Shown: piece after piece, positions 57,993 to 64,000 of the stretch
Layout: each line of letters begins with the position of its first letter
How positions within the stretch are numbered: position 1 is the first letter of the stretch
From: Mycobacterium sp. Root265
GTDB taxonomy: Bacteria; Actinomycetota; Actinomycetes; Mycobacteriales; Mycobacteriaceae
Direction: 5' to 3'
Length of the DNA: 64,000 bases
Assembly (NCBI RefSeq): GCF_001428895.1
Contig: NZ_LMJA01000010.1
Location: 1 to 64,000 of the forward strand
Translations under genes and position numbers: made by a program
The notes under the pieces: generated by a model
Seen by the model: the letters and a program-made list of their open reading frames with translations, nothing else
Told to the model about the DNA's origin: nothing
Database searches by the model: none

Positions 57993-59246
57993 CTAACCGC
58001 AGGCGGTGGCGGCGGCTTCACCTACGGGGCGCTCGATCGGCAGCCCCTCGAGCCGTTCGGCCAGCCAGCCCAGCTGGTCGGCGACCTCAAGGTCGCCGTG
58101 GCCCTTGTCGGGCTGGAAATCCCACGTCACCGTGCCGCCCAGCTCGCAGGCGCGGGCCAGCGCGTCCGTCGTCCAGCGCGGGTCGATGTACTCGTCCTCA
58201 CCGCCGTAGACGACCGACATGGGTGCGGCCAGCGGCTGCTGCGGCAATGCCCACTGTCGAAGATAGGCCCGCAACTGATCGGCGGCTTCCGGCGTCCGCG
58301 GCTTCACGTCATCGGATCCGAGTCGGTCGATCACGGCTTCCCGGGTGTGCACCGCATCGCCGGAACAGGCGATCAGGATGTCCCAGTTCTCGGCGGCGAC
58401 ACCGTGCCGGAAATCGTCCCGGTTGAGCTCGGGGTGCAGCCGGGCCAGCGATTCGACGACGAGGACCAGCGCCGCCACCTGCTCCTTGGTCAAGGTGCCG
58501 TCCACGGACTTGTCGACCAGCCCCGCGATATCGGCGACCGGCGCCAGCGCGAGCACCCCGCGCGGAGGCATCTCCGGGGAGTACGTCCCGGCCTGCTCCC
58601 CTACCGCCCAGGCCGCGCCACCGCCCTGCGAGCCCCCGAGTGCGGCCCACCTGTCCGAGACATCGGGGAAGGTGTGCCGTAACGCCCGCACCGAGTCGAT
58701 CATGTTCAGCCCGGCGGTCTTGGAATCCAGATAGGGATGGATTCCCGGTGATCCGAGTCCCTGGAAGTCGGCGAGGGCCACCGCGAAACCGAGCTCGGTC
58801 AACTTGACCACCCAATCGGTCAGCCCCAGCAGCGTCGCCGACATCGACGGGCCGCACGGCTCGTCGATGCCCAGGGTGCCGTGACCGAAGGCGACCACCG
58901 GCCATCCGCCGGCCGGGGCGCCCCCGCTGGGCGTGAACACCGCAGCGGACACCACCGTCGGCTCTCCGCTGTCGCCGTTGGTCGAGCGGTACACGACCCG
59001 GGCCGAGTTCAGGTCGGAGCCTTGCGGGCTGCGGCTGAATTCGGGCATCGTCATCGCACTGACCAGAGAGCCGGGGCCGCTGCCCGTCAGGTCGGCGCCC
59101 TCGATGGGTGTGGGCAGCACCGTCGCGGGCGGCTTAGTCGACAGACCCACCGTCTGGCGGGCGGCCGGGGACACCGCCAGCACCACCGCGGCAACCAGGA
59201 TCAGGACGGACAGCACAATGCCGGCCGGCAGCAGGTATCGGCGCAT
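57993..59246 (-). CDS. membrane-anchored secretory-lipase (LIP) family esterase, copy 3
   Basis: 417 residues, N-terminal anchor (about 5-27). Catalytic features: FGHGTLGIDEPCGPS, nucleophile GGSQGGG, Asp in YGGEDEYID, His in PDKGHGDLE. Closely related to the 54313 copy. The ATG at 59246 overlaps the acyltransferase stop (TGATG), so it is translated from the same message and probably acts on the same product. Last gene of the operon. Confidence 0.87.
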   Translation of the reverse strand: MRRYLLPAGIVLSVLILVAAVVLAVSPAARQTVGLSTKPPATVLPTPIEGADLTGSGPGSLVSAMTMPEFSRSPQGSDLNSARVVYRSTNGDSGEPTVVSAAVFTPSGGAPAGGWPVVAFGHGTLGIDEPCGPSMSATLLGLTDWVVKLTELGFAVALADFQGLGSPGIHPYLDSKTAGLNMIDSVRALRHTFPDVSDRWAALGGSQGGGAAWAVGEQAGTYSPEMPPRGVLALAPVADIAGLVDKSVDGTLTKEQVAALVLVVESLARLHPELNRDDFRHGVAAENWDILIACSGDAVHTREAVIDRLGSDDVKPRTPEAADQLRAYLRQWALPQQPLAAPMSVVYGGEDEYIDPRWTTDALARACELGGTVTWDFQPDKGHGDLEVADQLGWLAERLEGLPIERPVGEAAATACG

Positions 59247-60532
59247 CAACTCTTCCGGAACCGCTTGACGAGGCCCAGACCCGGGCGCTCCACGGCGTAG
59301 TAGGTGATGGTCGACAGCAGGATCGTCACGACGGCCACCACCGCAACATTACGGAACATGCCGCTCCAGGAGTCGCCGGCGGCCAAGTCGTAGCGGCCCA
59401 GCAGCAACAGCACCGGGTAATGCCACAGGTACACCGACAGCGAGATCATCCCGACGAAATAGAACGGTTTGAGGTCGAGGAACCGCGCGATCGGGGAATC
59501 CTTGCCGCGGGCCAACGGCAGGACGACGATCGCGATGAACACCGCGGAGACGAAACCGATTCCGGCAGTGGCGAATACGGTGCCCTTCACGGCGAGCACG
59601 AGTGCCACGGCGAAGGACACCAGCAGCAGCGGGAAACACAGGAAATGGATCCGCCTGGCCGCCGGGACGGAAATCACGCCCTGTTCGATCGCGACGAACA
59701 GGATCGCGGCGAACATCCCGTAGGCGAACAGGTCCGCGTTGGTGATGAAGCTGCGCATGAACACCGCAGCCCAGGTGGGTCCCCAGTTCTGCATCATGAC
59801 GGTGTCCGCGCCGGACGCGGTGAACACCAGCGGGGCGAACAGTCGGCCGATGACCCCGACCGCCAGCAGGATGGCCGGTGCCAGGCAGGCCAGCACCAGC
59901 GGCTTGACGTCGGTGCGCTTACGCAACGCGAAGAGCAGGAAGCCCAACAGCGGCAGCACCGCGTAGAACGCGATTTCCAGGGTCAGCGACCAGGACGGGC
60001 TGATACCGGTCTGCACGTAGTCGGGAATGTAGGTCTGCGTCAGCGTCAGATTCGCCAGCAGTTCCCAGGGATCGGTGATCATCCCGGTACCGGCGTCGGT
60101 CCCGTGCGGCTGGATCGCCGAATTCTGCACATACGCCACCTGCAGCACGAAATTGCAGATCAGGAAGATCGTCAGATATCCGGGGAAGACCCGGAAGAAC
60201 CGGTGCAGGGCGTACTGCTTGGTATCCGGCATGGCCGCCTTCGACCGGTCCTTGGTGAGGCGCCGGATATAGGGCAGGAACAGCAGGAAACCGCTGAGCA
60301 CGAAGAACAGGATGAGCGCCAGGCCGAGCACACCGAGGAAGGCCTTGTCGTGGGTGACCGGCGAATAGCTCAGCGCCACATGGCCCATCACCACCGCCAG
60401 ACAGCCCAACCCGCGGATGCCGTCGAGGCCGATGATCCTGGTGTGCGTCGGCGAACTGGCGAGCACCTGGGATTCGATGCCCGGCACACCGGAGGCCCCC
60501 GCGCCCCCGTGCGCCGCGTTGGTTTCTGTCAT
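59246..60532 (-). CDS. acyltransferase-3 (OafA/YrhL-like) membrane protein
   Basis: 428 residues with ten or more membrane helices. The acyltransferase-3 pattern is seen in RIIGLDGIRGLGCLAVVMGHVAL (with the His after the first helix), FFVLSGFLLFLPY, RFFRVFPGYL and SPSWSLTLEIAFYAVLPLL, ending SVYLWHYPVLLLL and YYAVERPGL. These proteins transfer acetyl, succinyl or longer acyl groups to sugars of surface polymers and glycolipids. ATG at 60532 preferred to an arginine-rich upstream extension. Neighbouring esterases suggest turnover of the same acyl groups. Confidence 0.93.
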   Translation of the reverse strand: MTETNAAHGGAGASGVPGIESQVLASSPTHTRIIGLDGIRGLGCLAVVMGHVALSYSPVTHDKAFLGVLGLALILFFVLSGFLLFLPYIRRLTKDRSKAAMPDTKQYALHRFFRVFPGYLTIFLICNFVLQVAYVQNSAIQPHGTDAGTGMITDPWELLANLTLTQTYIPDYVQTGISPSWSLTLEIAFYAVLPLLGFLLFALRKRTDVKPLVLACLAPAILLAVGVIGRLFAPLVFTASGADTVMMQNWGPTWAAVFMRSFITNADLFAYGMFAAILFVAIEQGVISVPAARRIHFLCFPLLLVSFAVALVLAVKGTVFATAGIGFVSAVFIAIVVLPLARGKDSPIARFLDLKPFYFVGMISLSVYLWHYPVLLLLGRYDLAAGDSWSGMFRNVAVVAVVTILLSTITYYAVERPGLGLVKRFRKS

Positions 60533-60575
60533 GAGCGTTCTCCGGTCGCGGTGGTCAGCGGCGTCGTCTCGACGA

Positions 60576-61835
60576 CTAGGTGGTCTTGAGGATCGACGGC
60601 CCGCCCTCGACCCCACACGTACTGTCCGCCGGTGCGTCGTCGAACCGCTTCATGATCCAGTCCAGCGACACGATGGGGTCGAAATCACCGTGTCCCCGGC
60701 CGCCAGCGATGAAGGATGCCACGGTGTCGCCCATCTCGCAGGCTCTTCGCACCGCTTCGGTGGTCCACGCCACCGGGACCACGTCATCGGCGTCCCCGTG
60801 CACCACGAACATCGGCGCGCTGGCCGGGGCGCGGGGCAGACCGCTCATCTGATTGAGGTACCCGCGCAACGTGTCGAGGGCCTCGGGGGTCGCGGGGCGC
60901 AGATCCTCCGGCGGAATCTGCTCGGCCACCGCGAGCCGGTCCTCGGTGGCGTCGGTGGAACACCCGGCGAGCAGATCCCACTTCTCTTCGACCAGGCCGC
61001 GCCGGTAATCGTCCAGCTTGAAACCGGGATGCGCATTCTGCAACGACGACAGGATGAGCACCATGGCGATCCGCTGCTGCGGGGACAGGATGCCCTCGGC
61101 GGCCATATCCGCAAGACCGGTGATGTCGGCCGCGGGCGACACGCTCACCGAGCCGATCAGCCGGGTGTCCTGCGCGCCGTAACCGGCGATCAATTCGTTG
61201 GCGGCCCAGGACGCCTGGCCGCCCTGGGACACCCCGAAGGCGACCCATCGCTCCGAGGAGTCCGGCACCAGCTTGCGGGCCGCACTGGCCGCGTCGACCA
61301 TGTTGTAGCCGGCCGTGGTGGCATCCAGATAGGGGTGGTAGCTGTCGATGGTGCCCAGCCCCTGGTAGTCCGGCACCACCATGACGTAGCCGAGGGTGAC
61401 CAGCGCGCGGACCGCCTCGGCCGCGCCCAGCAGGGTCGGTGACAGCGACGGCGCGCAGTCCGACAGCACGCCGGTGGTGCCGTGCCCGAACACGATGACG
61501 GGCCAGCCCCCCTCGGGCGGGGGGCCCGCCGGGGCGAACACGCTGCCCGACACGACCTGAGAGCTGCCGTCGACCCCGGAGGTCGAGTTGTAGGTGATGC
61601 GGGCGGCGACGGAGGTGACCCGCAGCAGCCGGCGGTCGATGGTGGGCAACCGGGTGGCGCTGACGAGCGCGCCCGGACCGGTGGCCGAATAGTCGGCGGG
61701 CAACTGGATTTCCGAGACCACCGCGGCCGACGGGCCGGGGTCGGGCTCCGAGCAGCCCGCGACCACCAGCGCGAGCGCCAGCAGCGAACTCGCCAGCGCC
61801 TTGCGGGTCGTCCTCGTCGAGATTGTGTGTGCCAT
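60576..61835 (-). CDS. LIP-family esterase, lipoprotein, copy 2
   Basis: 419 residues. Signal peptide with lipobox VVAGC (Cys about 28), so the enzyme is lipid-anchored outside the membrane. FGHGTTGVLSDCAPS, nucleophile GVSQGG, Asp in HGDADDVVP, His in GRGHGDFD. It is more distant from the anchored pair but has the same PAADITGLAD block before the cap. It starts 7 bases downstream of the chain-length gene stop. Confidence 0.87.
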   Translation of the reverse strand: MAHTISTRTTRKALASSLLALALVVAGCSEPDPGPSAAVVSEIQLPADYSATGPGALVSATRLPTIDRRLLRVTSVAARITYNSTSGVDGSSQVVSGSVFAPAGPPPEGGWPVIVFGHGTTGVLSDCAPSLSPTLLGAAEAVRALVTLGYVMVVPDYQGLGTIDSYHPYLDATTAGYNMVDAASAARKLVPDSSERWVAFGVSQGGQASWAANELIAGYGAQDTRLIGSVSVSPAADITGLADMAAEGILSPQQRIAMVLILSSLQNAHPGFKLDDYRRGLVEEKWDLLAGCSTDATEDRLAVAEQIPPEDLRPATPEALDTLRGYLNQMSGLPRAPASAPMFVVHGDADDVVPVAWTTEAVRRACEMGDTVASFIAGGRGHGDFDPIVSLDWIMKRFDDAPADSTCGVEGGPSILKTT

Positions 61836-61842
61836 CGAGCTC

Positions 61843-62589
61843 CTAAGACCTGGGGGGCTCGCCGCTGGACGACGTGTACGAGTTGGCGACCTGGCGGAGT
61901 TGGCCGCCGGTCAGCACCTCATCACGGGCCAGTCCCAACGCCAGCACCAGCACCAGGCTGAGGGCGAAGCCGACGCCGGTGGCCACCAGCAGCGTGTTCG
62001 TCATATCGGGTTGGACCTCGTGGGCGACGGTCGCCGGATCGACGGCCACGAGTTCGGCCACCGGCCCGGTGTACTGGATCGGGTCGGTGGGTTTGGCCTC
62101 GACGTATTCCAGCTCGCCCGACATCTTCATCAGCACGGAGGCGAGCGTGTTGATGGTGTCGATGGTGGTCTGCGGATCGGTGCCCGTCACCCCCACCCGC
62201 AGCAGTGCCGACGATGGCCTGCCGAACCGCGACAAGCCGTAGGGCTCCCAGGTTGCGGTGACCTTGGCCGCGAGTTCGCTTGGCGTCAGCGGCAATCCGA
62301 GTTGTTCGATGGTCCGTTCGCTGATCACCGAGGACTGCGCCAGCGACACGTAGGTGGACATCCGGCTGTTGGCCCCGATGCCGCCGGCGTAGGCCGAATA
62401 GGTGCCGGGGTCACCGGCGACCTGCGCGAACAGCAGCACCGACGCCGTGTAACTGCGTTCGGCGGTGAGCTTCTGGATGCCGAACGCCGCGGCGGGCGCC
62501 AGCAGCGTGGCCACCAGGATGATGACCCAGCCCCGGGCAGCGATCCTCAGGTAGTCCCGTGCCCGTGGCACGTCGACCGGCGCCCTCAA
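61843..62589 (-). CDS. Wzz/YveK-like polysaccharide chain-length (co-polymerase) protein
   Basis: About 248 residues: an N-terminal helix (about 15-40, RIAARGWVIILVATLLAPAAAF), an outer domain (SYTASVLLFAQVAG, TYVSLAQSSVISERTIEQLGL) and a C-terminal helix (about 208-230). This matches the Wzz/KpsE/YveK membrane-adaptor layout without a kinase domain. It sets chain length or gates export of a polysaccharide. The TTG at 62589 overlaps the upstream esterase stop (TTGA); a GTG 18 bases further in is the alternative. Confidence 0.85.
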   Translation of the reverse strand: MRAPVDVPRARDYLRIAARGWVIILVATLLAPAAAFGIQKLTAERSYTASVLLFAQVAGDPGTYSAYAGGIGANSRMSTYVSLAQSSVISERTIEQLGLPLTPSELAAKVTATWEPYGLSRFGRPSSALLRVGVTGTDPQTTIDTINTLASVLMKMSGELEYVEAKPTDPIQYTGPVAELVAVDPATVAHEVQPDMTNTLLVATGVGFALSLVLVLALGLARDEVLTGGQLRQVANSYTSSSGEPPRS

Positions 62590-63836
62590 TTTCTGCTCAG
62601 GCAATCGTTGGGCGGCGGGTCGGCGCCGTCGAGGCGGTCCATCAGCCAGGGCAGGGTGAACCCGCTGTCCAGGTCGGCGTGGCCCTTGCCCGGGCCCTTG
62701 CGGATCTCGATGTAGCTGCCCATCGCGCAGGCCCGGTCCAGTGCCTTCTCGAACCACGTCTCGTCGACCAGCATGTCCTGGGTGCCGTAGCCGACGACCA
62801 TCGGTGTGGTGTTGGGGGCTTGTGGCACAGCGATTTCCGCGAGCCGCTCACGCAACCAGACGACGTCCTCGTAGGTCGCAGGCCGCAGGTCCTCGTTGGT
62901 CATCAGCCCGCGCACCCTGGCGATGTCGTCGAAGTTGGGCGGGATGCAGTCCAGGAGTTGATCCCAGTTCTCGGCGGTGGTGCCGCGCCGGTAGTTGTCC
63001 AGATTCATCTCCGGGTTGAACCACTTCAGCGACTGCAGCGCGAACACGAGCGTCACCCGCTGATCGGCGGTCAGCGTGCCGTTCCAGGCGGCGTCGGCCA
63101 ACCCGGACATGTCGGCGGCCGGCGCCATCGCGACGGTGCCGAGCAGATTGAGTCCCTGACCGTAGGTGGTGGCCTGTTCGGCGGCCGCCCAGACCGCCAG
63201 GCCGCCGGCGGAGTGACCGTAGGACAGCCAGCGGTCGCTGGTCTCGGCGCCGACCCGACGGGCGGCACGGACCGAGTCGATCACGTTGTAGCCGTAGGTC
63301 TTGGCGTTGAGGAACGGGTGCTGGTAGCCCTCGACCCCGGCACCCTGGAAGTCCGAGACGGTGACCAGGAAGCCGGACCGGACGAAGACCGACATCGTCC
63401 ACGCGTTCAACGGCAGGCTGCCGTAGAGGCTGCTCGCGCATTTGTTCAGCACACCCTTGGTGCCCTGGCCGAAGGCCAGGATGGGCCAGCCGCCCTTGGG
63501 CGGGTCGCCCGGCGGGATCGCCACCGCACCCGAGACCTCGGTGGGCTGCCCGTCCACCCCGGAGGTGGATCGGTAGACCACGCGCATGTAGGTGGCGTCG
63601 TCCTGGTTGAGCAGTTCACTGCCGCTCATCGGTTCGACGGACACCAGCGAGCCCGGCCCGTCGTCGTTCATATCCGGCGGTGGCAGCCGCGGTTTGCCGT
63701 CGAAGGGCGGGGTGAAGGTCTTGATCGCGACAGTGTCCGAGCCCGGAGGGGGCGCGGGGGCCTCCGCCGGTGCGCACGAGGTCACCAGCACGACGGTCAC
63801 GAACAGGACCGCCGCACCACGAATCAGACTCGGCAC
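62586..63836 (-). CDS. LIP-family esterase, lipoprotein, copy 1
   Basis: 416 residues from the GTG at 63836. Lipobox LVTSC (Cys about 20). FGQGTKGVLNKCASS, nucleophile GHSAGG (Ala where the other three copies have Gln), Asp in YGTQDMLVD, His in GKGHADLD. Shares AENWD and PAADMSGLAD blocks with the other copies. An arginine-rich upstream extension of the frame overlaps the preceding gene's end and is not used. Coupled to the chain-length gene by TTGA. Confidence 0.87.
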   Translation of the reverse strand: MPSLIRGAAVLFVTVVLVTSCAPAEAPAPPPGSDTVAIKTFTPPFDGKPRLPPPDMNDDGPGSLVSVEPMSGSELLNQDDATYMRVVYRSTSGVDGQPTEVSGAVAIPPGDPPKGGWPILAFGQGTKGVLNKCASSLYGSLPLNAWTMSVFVRSGFLVTVSDFQGAGVEGYQHPFLNAKTYGYNVIDSVRAARRVGAETSDRWLSYGHSAGGLAVWAAAEQATTYGQGLNLLGTVAMAPAADMSGLADAAWNGTLTADQRVTLVFALQSLKWFNPEMNLDNYRRGTTAENWDQLLDCIPPNFDDIARVRGLMTNEDLRPATYEDVVWLRERLAEIAVPQAPNTTPMVVGYGTQDMLVDETWFEKALDRACAMGSYIEIRKGPGKGHADLDSGFTLPWLMDRLDGADPPPNDCLSRN

Positions 63837-63840
63837 GCCG

Positions 63841-63999
63841 TCATCCCGAGGTGTGCGATGAGGTCTGCGACCTCGCGGTGCGGCTGTCGGTTTCTTCCTC
63901 GGCAGCGGCCGCGGAGTTGCCGGAGGCGTGGGCACCGCCCTGGTGCTTGCGGTCCGAAGAGAGCTCACGACGGTGTCCCGGCTCGCAGGTGGCGACCAC
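63841..63999 (-). CDS. C-terminal end of an unidentified upstream gene (partial)
   Basis: A minus-strand frame enters from the right edge and ends at TGA 63843-63841. The 52 visible residues are hydrophilic and low in complexity (SSDRKHQGGAHASGN, AAAAEEETDSRTARS), a disordered tail. Function cannot be told. It ends 4 bases before the esterase start, so it is probably part of the same operon and, by the pattern here, another polysaccharide gene. Confidence 0.6.
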   Translation of the reverse strand: MVATCEPGHRRELSSDRKHQGGAHASGNSAAAAEEETDSRTARSQTSSHTSG

Positions 64000-64000
64000 G

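Overview
The window is high-GC actinobacterial DNA from a mycobacterium, most likely a rapid grower of the Mycolicibacterium type. The diagnostic genes are mtrA-mtrB-lpqB, whiB2 (whmD), a SecA1-type secA, fbiA-fbiB for coenzyme F420, wbbL-rmlD for the rhamnose linker of the cell wall, an alkB-rubA-rubB-TetR alkane cluster and a wax ester synthase/DGAT-type acyltransferase. From memory, gene order from about 3 kb to 54 kb follows the M. tuberculosis Rv3226c-Rv3279c segment, with local gains and losses. I see no rRNA, tRNA or CRISPR array.

Layout. 0-1.6 kb: the tail of an IS630-type transposase, a DUF2071-like gene and a methyltransferase. 1.6-6.2 kb: methyltransferase and SRAP gene facing aroA-rsgA. 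6.2-8.7 kb: a desaturase (DesA3-like) and its ferredoxin-type reductase, each preceded by the same double palindrome. 8.8-13.2 kb: DUF6912-like protein, BCCT transporter, DGAT-like acyltransferase, Rv3235-family protein. 13.2-17.8 kb: secA, hpf, a comF-like phosphoribosyltransferase. 17.9-25.2 kb: a short-chain dehydrogenase and the minus-strand run lpqB-mtrB-mtrA-tmk with two membrane proteins upstream. 25.3-29.3 kb: a secreted lipase and an M20 hydrolase/TRIC-channel pair flanked by a duplicated gene end. 29.3-33.2 kb: ahcY and the alkane hydroxylase operon. 33.4-38.7 kb: GDP-mannose genes (manA, TobH-like, manB), DUF3499, zincin-like protein, whiB2. 39-41.9 kb: fbiA-fbiB-Nudix. 41.9-49.2 kb: envelope glycan genes (manC, wbbL, rmlD, a secreted clan GH-A glycosidase, an LCP ligase) plus a TIGR03089 protein and a methyltransferase. 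49.3-54.3 kb: fadE25, purE, purK, gtrA-like, PH-domain protein, birA.

54.3-64 kb is the most distinctive part. A polyprenyl-phosphate sugar transferase, an acyltransferase-3 membrane protein, a Wzz/YveK-like chain-length protein and an unidentified gene running off the edge are each followed directly by a membrane-anchored secretory-lipase (LIP) paralogue. All lie on the minus strand, mostly with overlapping or nearly touching ends. The likely reading is an acylated surface polysaccharide or glycolipid made and edited by four outward-facing esterases or transacylases. The polymer is not identifiable from the sequence.

Regulation visible in the sequence includes many leaderless starts (TANNNT 6-8 bases before ATG/GTG), two cases where the upstream stop codon is part of the next gene's -10, a LexA-type box before whiB2, a palindrome over the alkB promoter and paired TACG-N4-CGTA sites at the desaturase genes. 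A short repeat (TCCCCGTCGCTTCGCTCGCC) recurs between genes and once inside the SRAP reading frame.
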